A DNA stretch of 64,000 nucleotides, taken from Cichorium intybus. Its lineage: Eukaryota > Streptophyta > Magnoliopsida > Asterales > Asteraceae. The first letter of the stretch is position 1. Every line of letters starts with the position of its first letter. The stretch covers positions 22,046,563 to 22,110,562 of the forward strand of contig CM042014.1 of assembly GCA_023525715.1 (NCBI GenBank), given 5' to 3'. Positions 22,337 through 34,946 of this stretch are shown piece by piece. The notes beneath the pieces are model-generated. The model was not told where the DNA came from. It searched no databases and saw only the letters and a list, made by a program, of their open reading frames with translations. A program made the translations under genes and the position numbers.

Positions 22337-23712
22337 GAGTAAATTACAATTTTGGTCCCTGTGGTTTGCATGAAATTGCACATTTGGTCATCCTTTTGGT
22401 TTTTCACGTTCATGGTCCTTGAACTACACTTTTGCTTACACTATTGGTCCCTTGGCCAGGTGAAAAGACCAATATACCCTTTTTCATTTCTTTTTCTTTT
22501 TTCTTTTGAGATATTATTATTTTGATAATTAAAAAAAAAAGAAAATTTCAACCCCCACCCCCAACCCTACCCCACTACGTCTTCTCCGGCAGCATCTTCT
22601 TCAACTCCATCGTCACATAATCAACATATAATGGATCAAAGGAAGCAGCAATCCAGAGGTTCATCTTCGTCTTCCTCGTTGAAGATTCTGAGTAGAGAAT
22701 TCAGGGACGGGATCTGAAGGAGAATAGCACTGAACATTGGCACAGAGATTGAAACCATATGTTATGTCCAGGTTGGTTTGCTCGACAGTATGATTCAATT
22801 CAGGAACTCGAGGTTGGGGTCGTCGGATTTGACTGGTAGATTGATATTCCTCAACTTCTTCTATGGCCGGATCTGCAAAATCAAACACATCCACCATCTC
22901 CTATTTGCGTATCAAAAATGAGTTCTTGCTTCCAAAACCAACGATTGCAATATGGGTTCTTATAGGGTGGGGCTTGCCGTAGGACATGAATCTTGTGGTT
23001 GGATCTGCAAATACCGGTGCAGGGAAGAGAAAAAGAGAGACAATGAAGGATTGGTTGTGAGCCTGTGAGGTGAAACCGCCTGATCAACAACATCAAGTAC
23101 ACGCTTCCCATCATCCAACACGTCTTCGTTGACCCTGAAATTGAGAACTAGTTTCAATCTCGATCACTTGGAGTCCTTTCCGCCGCTGCTGAAGCCTCCG
23201 GCGGCCTCAGAAGCACCGACCGACGCCACTGACTTCGTATGTTGGTCTCCATTCTCGATTTCAGTTTGAAATGCACATGTGTGCGTGTTTGATCTTTTGA
23301 TTTAAAGAAAACGACCCCAATCTCCTGTCATTTCTCTCTCTCGAGCTCTGATTTACGCACACACACACAACCGGTGTGTGTGTTCTTCCTTTCTTATCTC
23401 TCGATCGTTCCCAAGTTCAACCGGAGAAGACGTGGTGGATCATCGGGGAAGAAAACCTCCGACCAAGTCAAGAATGTCGATGATGATAAGGCGGTGGAGG
23501 TTTTTTTTAATGATTTTTTATAAATTAATTAAACAATATTTTTAAAGAAAATGAAAAATAAATTAAAAAGGGTATACTGGTCTTTTTACCTGCCCAAGGG
23601 ACCAATAGTGTAAGCAAAAGTGTAGTTCAGGGACCATGAGCGTGAAAAACCAAAAGGATGACCAAATGTGCAATTTCATGCAAACCACAGGGACCAAAAT
23701 TGTAATTTACTC
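22337..23712. mobile_element. Mutator-like element (MULE) nested in the hAT
   Basis: 1376 bp with about 147-bp terminal inverted repeats (22337-22483 and 23566-23712) that differ at only a handful of sites; ends begin GAGTAAATTACAATTTTGG. A perfect 9-bp TSD TTAATTTTT (22328-22336 and 23713-23721) is the Mutator signature. No transposase is present. The interior (22560-23510) is less AT-rich than its surroundings and has open frames on the minus strand (for example 22661-22897), which would fit captured host DNA, but I do not recognise the source. Confidence 0.92.
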
Positions 23713-23973
23713 TTAATTTTTTGAGAGGTGAAGTCATTAATATTTCCGGAATAAAACATGTTTTTTTCTTATGGGTGGATGTGAAAAATACCAACGTACT
23801 TCCATTAAGTTGTTATTATAATATCGTACTTTCAAAACCGGTCCATTGACGAAAAAACCGAAAATTTGGCACCGGCACTGACACCGATTAACCGACTCTG
23901 ATCCGGTTCTCGGTTTTATGTTTTGTCAATAATATGTCCCGGTTCGGACTGATTGCTCATGCCTAACCTCACC

Positions 23974-24522
23974 CCACCCCCTTGTCTCTTCCTTCGTATT
24001 AGTCTATCGACTATCATCCTCATTCAAGCCACCACCTCCTGTATGACACATACACTGTTCTAAACACTTGGCAAATTATGAATCATCAACCTACCCTTAG
24101 CTAGCTCCTTGACTTTCACACATCTCATTTGTACCCGCTAATTGTCCTATATTTCTTCCTCGTGCCGAATTTCTTTCAATTTTACCTCCCTCGTCTACAA
24201 TCTCCTTGTGAGGTCTACAAGGATCGTCAAACTCCCTAAATACCATCGCTTTTGAGCTCCAACTCTAATAAAAAACTCCTCGGCTTACAATCTATTTTGC
24301 TTTCCATCTTATTCATCTTCGTTTCACCTTTATTCCTATGACTCTGTGTTTCGCAGTTAGACCTACTACGATGGGTTTCAACAGACCCTATGCGACGGTT
24401 ATCAACAACAAGGAGTTTTCTTAAATGAATCTCTATCTTTTGTGACTCGAGGGCCATATGTGGTGGTTATTTTTTATCTCCATCCAGAGAATAGGAGACA
24501 TCAGAGATGATATGTCTAAAGC
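23974..24522. other. Spacer without recognisable gene
   Basis: C/T-rich sequence downstream of the hAT. A short minus-strand frame (24236-24457) has no recognisable domain. Confidence 0.45.
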
Positions 24523-24960
24523 AATGTTGTCAAAATCGGGATTTTATATAGGATCGTTTTTCACTTTGCAAAATCGTGATCGTAAGATCAAAGCGGATTG
24601 TAAGATCCTACTAAAAGCATAAAAATACATTTTCATACATCAATTAACCATTCGGTTAATAATAAATAGGTAAAAACATGGAAAATACATTTACAGTACA
24701 TCATTTATCAATAAACAATTCAAAAAAGGTTTTCTAGTGATCATATTATATTCATTTAGTTAGTATAAGACAAAAATATTAAAAAATTTAAAAAAATAAT
24801 TAGTAGCAATCCTACAATCTTACGATCGATTCTATGATCTTACGATCCGATCCTACGATCCTATCCCGATCTTACCCAAAAACGATTCAAGTAGGATCGG
24901 GATCGATTTTACTAGGTGGGATCGTAGGATCGTACAATCCTACGATCGTAGGATCTATCA
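24523..24960. mobile_element. MITE-like element with GATCGTAGGATC subterminal repeats
   Basis: Both halves are packed with direct and inverted copies of TAGGATCGTA/TACGATCCTA (24555-24610 on the left, 24808-24955 on the right) around an AT-rich core. The left end reads GTTGTCAAAATCGGGATTTT; a clean TSD was not identified. The architecture resembles non-autonomous hAT elements, but it could be another superfamily. Confidence 0.5.
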
Positions 24961-25084
24961 TGTCATACCAATTTCGAAGGTGTATGTTTATTATTTTGAA
25001 GTATCATTTTCTTGTTAATTTAGCACAAACAAAATATAAAAGACTTAGCTTTAAAACGTGTTGCATAACTAGTCCTAATAAAAT

Positions 25085-26558
25085 TGATACGACCTCGTTT
25101 TCCAACAGAAGACTTTTTCTTCTGTTTCTTTTTTCTTAGGACCTTAATGTTAGCCATTTCCTTCCAGTAACATGTTCACGTTTCCAATTTCTAGATTAGG
25201 TAGTTAAATCCTTCATTATAAATAGTTTGTTAATTGCATCAAATTAAAGAGAAGAAGAAAATTGTTTCAGTTTGGTGTTCTTAAATTGTTAGTAGAAAGG
25301 AGATTAGCCATCTCAGAATTTGGCTTTATCAATTGGTGCATTCATTCTTCGTTCTCATGCCTCCCAAATCAGAAAACAGCGGCTCCACCTCCGACACCAC
25401 CAAGGTCCCCAGCACCGACAACCCAATCGCCACCCTTCACGCCCACATGCTCCATATCGCTCAAATTACCACCGATACCAATGCAAAACTCGATAAATTG
25501 ATCGAACTCATGACCGACCAATGCGTCAATCAGCCGCCACCGAAAATTCTCCTGCCCACTTTTGACGGTTCCAACCCACTCGATTGGATTTTCCAAGCTG
25601 AAAATTACTTCACGTACTACACCATTCCTCCGCCTCAACGCCTTTCCTTGGTTGTCTTCTACTTTACCGGGGATGCTTTAAGTTGGTACAAACATCTTGC
25701 CAGCAACAACCTTCTTGGCACTTGGTCGGAGTTCACCCGCGCACTTGAACTGCGTTTTGGCCCATCTACATATGAAAATCACCAAGCCACCTTGTTTAAG
25801 CTTCGACAGTCCACCACCGTCTCCACCTACCAGACCGAGTTTGAAAGAGTTAGTAACCGGGTCATCGGTCTCTCTTCTGTAACCTTGCGCAACTGCTTTA
25901 TCTCCGATTTACGTTCCGACATTCAATCGGAGATTGCCATCCATAACCCGTCAACACTGCATGCCACTTATGGTCTCGCCAAATTAATTGAAGACAAGCT
26001 CCATGATAACCTTCTCCCTGCTGTGGGTAAATCGAAACCACCACCACCGACTCTACCTTTGTTGACTGCGTCTCCTTCCACTTCCCCACCACTTCCCCAC
26101 CACTTCCGATCAAGAAACTAAGTCCCACCGAAATGCAACAACGAAGGGCTGAAGGCCTATGTTACAATTGTCCCGCCAAGTATCAACCTGGCCACCAGTG
26201 CAACCCGCCCAAGTTCCTCCTTCTTCAATCAGACAACGACCCACCATGGTCATACCTACAACAAAATGAGTTTGGCCTTGAGGACAAGGCCATTTTTTAG
26301 GGGCGGAGTATTGATACGACCTCGTTTTCCAACAGAAGACTTTTTCTTCTGTTTCTTTTTTCTTAGGACCTTAATGTTAGCCATTTCCTTCCAGTAACAT
26401 GTTCACGTTTCCAATTTCTAGATTAGGTAGTTAAATCCTTCATTATAAATAGTTTGTTAATTGCATCAAATTAAAGAAAAGAAGAAAATTGTTTCAGTTT
26501 GGTGTTCTTAAATTGTTAGTAGAAAGGAGATTAGCCATCTCAGAATTTGGCTTTATCA
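25085..26558 (+). mobile_element. TR-GAG-type non-autonomous LTR retrotransposon
   Basis: Two 247-bp LTRs (25085-25331 and 26312-26558), TGATACGACC...TTATCA, differ at one site that I can see (AAAGAGAAG versus AAAGAAAAG). The TSD is AAAAT (25080-25084 and 26559-26563). A PBS-like ATTGGTGCATTC follows the 5' LTR and a purine-rich AGGGGCGGAGTAT precedes the 3' LTR. Only gag lies between them; protease, RT and integrase are absent. This matches the terminal-repeat-with-GAG class described in plants. High LTR identity indicates recent insertion. Confidence 0.92.
25357..26300 (+). pseudogene. Ty3/gypsy-type gag frameshifted by an 11-bp duplication
   Basis: From ATG at 25357: a 20-residue disordered start, a helix, then the retrotrans_gag core (PTFDGSNPLDWIFQAENYF, LSWYKHLASNN, ALELRFGPSTYENHQATLFK, QTEFERVSNRVIGL). 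The frame ends at 26121, but the zinc-knuckle tail continues in another frame to a TAG at 26298: KKLSPTEMQQRRAEGLCYNC and PGHQC. The shift falls at a tandem duplication of CCACTTCCCCA near 26085-26107. The duplication length is not a multiple of three, and the frames on either side would be continuous without it, so the break looks recent. Known role: capsid/nucleocapsid of the retroelement particle. Confidence 0.88.
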
Positions 26559-26780
26559 AAAATGCTCCGTTTTGCATCAAACCAAACCACATCACCATAT
26601 GCTTCGTTCGCTTGTTTGCTATCAAATATAGTTTGAAGGGAATGGAGTAATCAATCACATTTTGAAAATTTTGACTTTTCAAATAGTAGGTTTACGTTTT
26701 TATTACTAAACATTACCTACCACTAACATTATAACATCTTTAATAAGTACCTTTTGATGTAATATTTTTTATACCAACTG

Positions 26781-26899
<119 letters not shown>

Positions 26900-27022
26900 T
26901 GGTTTATAAATGAAAGCCTAACAATATGTGATGGAATTGACCGGTTTCCTATCAAAAAACAACCTTAACTTTCCCACTTCCATTATTGACATCTTTACCC
27001 CCACCCATTTATATACTTTTGA

Positions 27023-27240
27023 GAGAAAATTGCAAAATTGGTCCCTGTGGTTTGCCAAAATGGCCAGGTTTGGTCCAAAATGGGTTTTACTAGCACCTAA
27101 GGTCCAAAAAATTTGTATTTGTTGCGAGTTTGGTCCAAATTTAAAAAAAAATACTTAGAAAGACGGATTTGCCCTTATTATTTCATTTTTCCTTTTCTTT
27201 TAATTTCTTTTATGATTTTAATTTCCTTTTAACTGGTAAC

Positions 27241-27296
<56 letters not shown>

Positions 27297-28578
27297 TCCA
27301 TCTCTCTCCCTCTCTCTTCCATCTCTCCCTCTCTCTCTCCTCCATCTCTCAATCAATTATCGGGATCTCAAAGCAAACTTGCAACAATAGCATTAACAAA
27401 ACTGTAATTTACTCTCGTTCTTGGATCCAGAACGACACCAAAACTGTACTTTACTCTCGTTCTCGGATCCAGACGACACCAAAAATCGCCAGATGTTCCG
27501 TGTGGCACAGCACCCAGTCGTAGAAACCCTCGCCGGAGAAACCTTTCGCCAATGGCAGCAGACACTTTTTCTTTCTTTCTGATTAAGCAAACACATACAT
27601 ATATTGATTATCCTCCATTTGATGCCCTCCAATCACCACAGTACTCCTAGGGTTCTCACTGCGGTCAACAAACCCTAAGCACCACAGATCTTTATCTTCT
27701 TCTTCCCTGCAACTCTCACCAAGATCGATAGTCTGAACTGTAGCCGATTCGTTTACGAATGCTTCCATGAACCCAATGTAAATCGAGGTCTCTAATATAA
27801 TGCAAGGAGTGACGGGAAAGAGCGATTTCAAGGCTGATGCAACGAGATTTTTAATTTGGGTTTCACAATGGAGGTGAGAGAGTGAGTGAGTGAAAGAAAG
27901 AGATGGTGACTGGAAAGAGCAATTTCCGGCAATGGTGATCTAGTCGTTGTTCTCGGTGGGGAAGCCGCCAACGATCACCATGGTGATTTCTCCTTAAATC
28001 GATGCAAGTGAAGAAGACGAGAGAGAGAGAGATTAACAGTTGCATCTCTTTGCATTCCTCATTCCCTTCCAAAATCACCTCTCCGACCATCGATGCTTTC
28101 CAGCTCTACAACTCGCCTTCGTTTTCAGTTTCCACGCGTTCTTCTTCGTTTCCAAACCTGGACAACTCGCCGGAGGGATAACAGGATGGCGATGACAGAA
28201 AAGGGTGGGTGACACCGGAGATTGGTGGTGGCCGGCGAAGGCAGATGGCTGGCCGGTGAGTTCATGAATTTGAAGCGAGAGAGAGAAAGAGAGAAGAGAG
28301 ATAGAGAAATAGAGAACAGAGAGAGAAAGGGGGACAGTAAGGGAGGGTTTTTATTTCCTTTTTGTTTTTTTTTAAATCAAAAAAATTATAAAAGAAATTA
28401 AAAGAAAAGGAAAAATAAAATATTAAGGGCAAATCCGTCTTTCTAAGTATTTTTTTTTAAATTTGGACCAAACTCGCAACAAATACAAACTTTTTGGACC
28501 TTAGGTGCTAGTAAAACCCATTTTGGACCAAACCTGGCCATTTTGGCAAACCACAGGGACCAATTTTGCAATTTTCTC
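27023..28578. mobile_element. Pack-MULE with about 210-bp inverted repeats
   Basis: 1556 bp, ends beginning GAGAAAATTGCAAAATTGG; the terminal inverted repeats extend about 210 bp (27023-27232 and 28369-28578) with only a few differences. The 9-bp TSD TACTTTTGA is perfect (27014-27022 and 28579-28587). The core carries a gene fragment (27583-27831), a 36-bp direct duplication (27400-27480), a (TA)n run at 27244-27292 and no transposase. Long inverted repeats, a 9-bp TSD and host coding sequence together define a Pack-MULE. Confidence 0.93.
27583..27831 (-). pseudogene. Captured fragment of an A1 aspartic protease (EDGP/xylanase-inhibitor-like)
   Basis: Minus-strand open frame inside the Pack-MULE. 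The piece VTPCIILETSIYIGFMEAFV followed by LWCLGFVDRSENPRSTVVIG and GHQMEDNQY resembles the C-terminal lobe of plant extracellular aspartic-protease-like proteins of the EDGP/basic 7S globulin/xylanase inhibitor group, where 'TxPYTxLxTSIY' and 'CLGFVDGGxNPxxSxVIGGxQxEDN' are typical. The segment between these motifs is shortened, the catalytic Asp motifs are not included, and the frame ends near the protein C-terminus. Identification is from memory of the family motifs. Confidence 0.72.
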
Positions 28579-28587
28579 TACTTTTGA

Positions 28588-29885
28588 CAAGTCCGGCCTT
28601 TGACTTTGGAGTGGATACTCAAATTATAGGGCTTGGTACCCCCACTAGCTTCAACACCAATGGGTGGGTGTATGGCCATGTAGATTTTCACACTACATTT
28701 GGTCATAGGCTTCAATGTCTTTTTTTGCCTTTGATACCTTTTCCAATTTCAAAAAGATATATTAACATCGCCATTGAAACAACTAACAATCTTATCTAGT
28801 TATGACCAAGTCATGATTTCAGGTCTAGAAACACAAGTTTGTCTAAAAGTAAGCATGTAAAGTTTATATTCGCAACATTTGTTAAAGCAAAGAACCTCGG
28901 TACGGGTACACACTTTTGATCCGTATTTATCTTTTTGTATAAGGATTTCAACTGAAAACCATTACATCGTCAAAGAAAAACTTGGGCGAGAAGTAGGCAA
29001 TGTCTACATTGACAATGAATATAGATATGGATCCATCTTTATACCTCATGTCAAAAAGCAAATATTTGAAATGCCAATTTCAATTTCTATCTTTATTACT
29101 TTTTTCCTTTTTCTTTTTATCAAATAAGACTTGTATGATTTCTTTTCATATGGGTCCAAGCCACTTACTTCTGTTTTTGGTAATTGGCCCCGAAAGACGT
29201 GTAAAAGTCATAACTAGTTACTTATGAGTTCATTCATAGAAGCTTCATATTTGCATAATCATTGTAGCCTTTTCTCTTAAGTGGATACTTTTACAGCCCA
29301 AAAGTTGGATTGATCTATATTAGTGTTACCTAATCTCCGTATTGAACTTAAAGTGATATATAAAGAGTGCTACTAAATAGACATCCAATATACATTTATA
29401 AATAAAAGTCAAACAATCTTAATCAATCATATTCGTTTTTTCTGGAAAACATTGTAATTCCAACAATTAAAAAACAGTTGACCTACTTAAAAGTAATGAT
29501 TAATGTGTCTAATTGGTAAAAAATGGTGTCTTTTTAGCTATCCCCTATCCAAAAACCTATATTAGAATGTATGACATCTGGATGTTCACTCGTTGAGTCG
29601 TTAATGTATTAGCATCCAACATTCGTTAATTTACGATGCGAAATTATAAGCAATTTAAAAGATCTCGAAGTCGTGTACTTTTAAATGTCAAGTAGATTAG
29701 TTCCCAAGTTGAGATCATTGAGAAGTTAGACTAAGTGGTGTTGGTACACCGTACCTCACGGGTTTCTATGTTGACAAATATACTCGTGCGGGTACACCGT
29801 CCCACTTGGTGGGAGTGGTGCGGGCTTCTTGTTGCTGCAGGATTTTCTTCATGCATGGGGAAACCTTCCTCTACACACATATATT
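28588..29885. other. Spacer without recognisable gene
   Basis: AT-rich DNA. Near 29735-29820 two copies of GGTACACCGT flank degenerate coding-like sequence. No gene or clear element ends. Confidence 0.45.

Positions 29886-30969
<1,084 letters not shown>

Positions 30970-31044
<75 letters not shown>
30970..31044. repeat. (TA)n microsatellite between two Helitron 3' ends
   Basis: About 37 TA units lying exactly between CTAG|T of the plus-strand Helitron and A|CTAG of the minus-strand Helitron. Confidence 0.96.
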
Positions 31045-31045
<1 letters not shown>

Positions 31046-31380
31046 TAGGTTAGAAACCCGTGTAATACACGGGATGATTAAAAATATATATAAAATAATA
31101 TGAAAAATATCAATATTGCAGATGATAAAATTGTCATTTCTAAATTTTGTTTATTTTGATATTTTATATGATATGATAAATTTTGCTGGTTTTAGTTAGG
31201 AATTATGAATGCTATGTTCAAATAAAATATGATTAAAATTAAGAATGAGTACCAAATGTAAAAAAGAATAATTCTGAAAATGAAAGACGTAATGATAATT
31301 CAAAATGCTCGAAATACTTCTTTGTATACAACATTTGATGTTCTATTTGTAATTTTACCCTCTTTTTCTAAAATCAGTAG

Positions 31381-31460
31381 TTGAAGTCATTGTCTACTTT
31401 TAACTCTAGATAATGCAACATAGAGTTGACCATGTATGAAAACTGGTTCTTTTAAAGACT
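31381..31460 (-). pseudogene. Remnant of the Helitron RepHel helicase (PIF1-type C-terminal motif)
   Basis: Minus-strand translation gives PVFIHGQLYVALSRVKSRQ before a stop. QLYVALSRVKSR is the hallmark C-terminal motif of the PIF1-like helicase domain of plant Helitron transposases. Sequence on either side is too mutated to extend. This supports descent from an autonomous element. Confidence 0.88.
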
Positions 31461-33514
31461 TATATACTAAGAAAAATATTTTATTTTAAAAATACAATGC
31501 TATTCGAAACAGCCACAATCATTGCGTAACATTGAAATCTAAAACTTATTGCGATTATTTAACAAAACATGAAATATAACTTCATGCGACAAACCATCTT
31601 GGAAGTGTATGCGTGTATTTTTCGTTTAGGGCTTCCAACTCAAGGTTTGTGTTATTATAAAGAAAATGTTTTGTTTTATTAAGTTTTACACACGAAGTTA
31701 TAAATAAAGTCTTAAATTTTGATTTTCGATCAAATATGCCAAAAATATATCATTTCTAACCAATATTGAAAAATTAACACAATGCAATAGGATATTTAAA
31801 TTTATTAGGAGCCAAGATTGAAAAATTAATGTAATTTCTCGTTAGAAAAACAAATTCACTATTTATATGGTCTTTCTCTATAACAGACTTATATGGATAA
31901 GACTTCAAATTTCCTAAATTCTTTTTGCAAAAAACTATTTGATTGAATATTGTTTGCCAATAAAATCTAAGCTTATACTGTTAAATTACTGACACATCAA
32001 AGCAATTCCAAATTCAATTTTAAACAAATTGGAGCAGTGAATCTGTCTCATATACAATCTTATAAGCCTAAAACTTGAATTCATAATGCTCTAGAACACT
32101 TTAAAGATTAAAAGATATATGCTCACTATAGGGGATTGTCTGGCTACCCACTGCATGATTAAAAAAGTCCCTGTATGCTGAAACGAATTAAACATAACAG
32201 GATATTTTGGTATTGCCAATATTTTATCCAAAGTATGCAGTGAATTGGTAACATCATAGTCCCATTAAATATGACCAGACTACCCTCTGACTAATACAAA
32301 CATGTATTAAAGCGGACTTGAAACATCTTTGGTCAAATGGTGGTTCGGTCATTCTGGATACAAAATATAAGGGTCGTCTAAAATAGAAAAATGACCAATA
32401 AATATCGTTGTCCTTACCTGATCGAATAGAGGATTGGAAAAAGCATTATAAGCAAGGATGCAAGATGGCCTGTTTTTGATCGATTATACTCCAATAAACC
32501 ATATAATCTTTTTATCAACATGTTCTTTCTTGCCCAATTTACCATTGCGTAGACATAAAGGAACACATATAAACTATTATGTATTGGTCAATAATGGGTT
32601 GAAACTATAATGGTTAAGAATAAAAAATTCAAAGAAATATCATTTATCACGATTATCAAAAACCAAATAATGGAATTAGGATATTGTAAGTAAAAGTAAT
32701 TAAGAATTCTGTTTGCAAAAAGAAGAGGTCCATTCTATCAAAATGTTCCATTCGAATCTTTCCTGAGTAAAGAAACAAAACATGTCCTCAAATTGAGTAT
32801 AAGGGGAAGAAATTACCTAGCGAAGATAGGATGAAGCGTGACTAATAGTCAACCCATCTGTGTCTTCTTTATGAAATTAGTTAAGGCCAAACTTCCTGCA
32901 AACATGAAAAAAGTGGATGACCAATAACAAACCTTCCTTCAACGGAGAGATATAGAGAGATTGTTCAAGTACCACTTATTGCTACCCTTCCAGTTCCCTA
33001 TGCTATAACCCTCGGGCATTCCTTGCAATTTGATGGATTAAAACAATATAGAAAGAAAATGGAAAATAAATATGACAAACCATAAGAAACCCTATATTTG
33101 TATGTGTTAGAAAGCTTACAGTCCCTAGCCTTTGACCCTGCCCCAAGCTGTAGCAATAAGATCATGATGCATCACCCATTGAAAGCTTTTATCCAATTCA
33201 TAGATAACCTATCTCAAAACAACTAAATATTATCTCGAATCACAAATTTAAGATAATATAGCAACTAATATGTTAATAAGCTTACAGAGTTACAGATTAA
33301 CCAATCGTATAAATGCAAGATTAATCTTCTTTAATTATCAAAATGAGTTTTATAATACTATTTTGTTGTTAATTAGATTCAGATTTTCTTAGATTACCTC
33401 ACATGCTTCTGTTGGCTCTGGCATTTTATCAAACAGTTAGAATACATAATTCTAACTTAAATTTTCAACTAAAAACCATACAACGAAGGAAGATTAGAGA
33501 TTAGAGATTAAATT

Positions 33515-33660
33515 ACTCTTAACGATGACGAGAGCTTTAGTATCACCGGTGGGTTTTCCTTCAGGAACAGGAGGTTCGACTGGGATGATAACTTTCTCAT
33601 CGACTGGGACGATTAGAAGAGAAAGGGAAGCAATAGAGAAGATCTCATTAGTAAAGTGAA
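33515..33660 (-). pseudogene. Unidentified open stretch near the Helitron 5' end
   Basis: Minus-strand frame with a compositionally protein-like segment, LLIVPVDEKVIIPVEPPVPE, about 50 codons long, less AT-rich than its surroundings. It could be a captured host fragment or chance. I do not recognise it. Confidence 0.25.
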
Positions 33661-34026
33661 AATTTGCATCATCTTACATGAAACCCAAGCAACCCAAGGC
33701 AGAAGAGCAAGTGGACGATTAGGTTTTCTAGGCCGAGATTAGTGGAACGTCAGTTACGAACTTACGGGGGAGAGATTAGGGGCGAGATTGGTGGGTGAGA
33801 TTAAGGAAATCGTCAAAATTCAGCGAACTCTTCTCCGATTCCTGCGAATGAATGAGATAAGGGATGCAGAAAACGCTATGGTGTATTTGAGCGGGAAAAT
33901 AAGATGCTTATGAGTTAAGTTGTCAACCCGTCTTTAGCATTACATGTGTCAGTTGGAGAATAGGCTTTAAAAATTGGACACGTGGCAAAAGTCATTTTTA
34001 TTTATTAAGTATAGTATATATATATA

Positions 34027-34946
34027 TGTGAGATACGGTAAGTGATGACCATTTTCCAATATTTTAAAGGGTGGGGGGTTTCTGATGTGGCACACACGTA
34101 ATGGTAAAAAAGTGAAGGGTTGTTAGGAGTTTTATAAACCCACACAACTTGGTCTTATTGTGAAAGAAACTCTAAGACTCTGTTTTCTATATTAACTTAA
34201 AAGTTTGTTGATTTCTGAAAAAATTAGTTGCAAGCTGAAAAGCTAGCTCGTAGATGAAAAACTAGTTGTTAGCTGATAAAAAAGTACTTTTGGTGAAAAC
34301 AAACTTATAAGTTAGCCGAAAAATTAAAATGACATAAAATGTTATGTATCAAAAATGAGTTTATTATAATTAATTAAGAGTATATTTGAGATAGTTCTAA
34401 AAAAAGTTCAATAAGTTCGTTGAAATACTAGTCTGAGTAGCTTTTTATAAAGCTAGTTCATAGGTTATTTTTTTGTCGTCAAACATGACAACCTAACTCG
34501 AAAAATAAACTAATTGTGACACATCAAACCTAGTTGAAGTATTATAATAATAACAACACCATCAATGTGTAATAGTGGTGATTGTTTGGTATAAACACTC
34601 AAAATGAAATTCTTATGTTCGTATCTCATGAACTTCAACATTTGAATGACTTGTCATTCAAAATATTATAATAATAACAATAATATAAATGATAAATGCG
34701 ACCGATCAATAAATATGATACTAAAAAACTAATTTGACCCCAAATCAAAGGAGCAATGGTTAATACACCTTAAATATTTATATTGGAACTTGGTAATAAG
34801 ATAGTCATGTGAAACTTATCCCGAAAAATTTCTTATTTTATAAGACTTTTCTCACTTAAAATAATTAATTGGATAAAATATTGGTTCAAGTTACTTGAAT
34901 TTAGATGATGAGGTTGGACTCGCCAAATAAGGCTAGAATTAGTCTA
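34027..34946. other. AT-rich spacer
   Basis: No gene seen. Around 34190-34340 the sequence repeats AGCTGAAAA/AGCTAGCT motifs, possibly an old MITE related to the next element. Confidence 0.4.

Larger units (their letters stand above)
18275..23965 (+). mobile_element. hAT-superfamily DNA transposon, complete ends, decayed
   Basis: Left end TAGGGGTGAGC, right end reading TAGGCATGAGC on the opposite strand, both followed by subterminal AACCG/CCGGTT motifs. An 8-bp TSD, ACATCACC (18267-18274) versus ACCTCACC (23966-23973), flanks it with one mismatch. The 5691-bp interior holds an Ac/Tam3-like transposase gene on the plus strand, a SINE inside its 5' coding part, a 198-bp tandem repeat in the middle and a 1376-bp MULE after the transposase. 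Without those additions the element would be near the usual hAT size. The transposase has stops and a damaged intron, so it is inactive. Confidence 0.88.
31045..34020 (-). mobile_element. Helitron, minus orientation, with helicase remnant
   Basis: On the minus strand the element ends with the hairpin CCCGTGTATTACACGGG (31057-31073), then TTTCTAAC and CTAG at 31045-31048 followed by T. The opposite end lies near 34020, where minus-strand ATACTTAATAAATAAAAATG and GCCACGTGTCC match the 5' region of the Helitron near 61830; the exact TC start is obscured by TA repeats. About 3 kb, almost all decayed. A helicase motif at 31381-31460 is in the correct position and strand near the 3' end. Confidence 0.8.
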
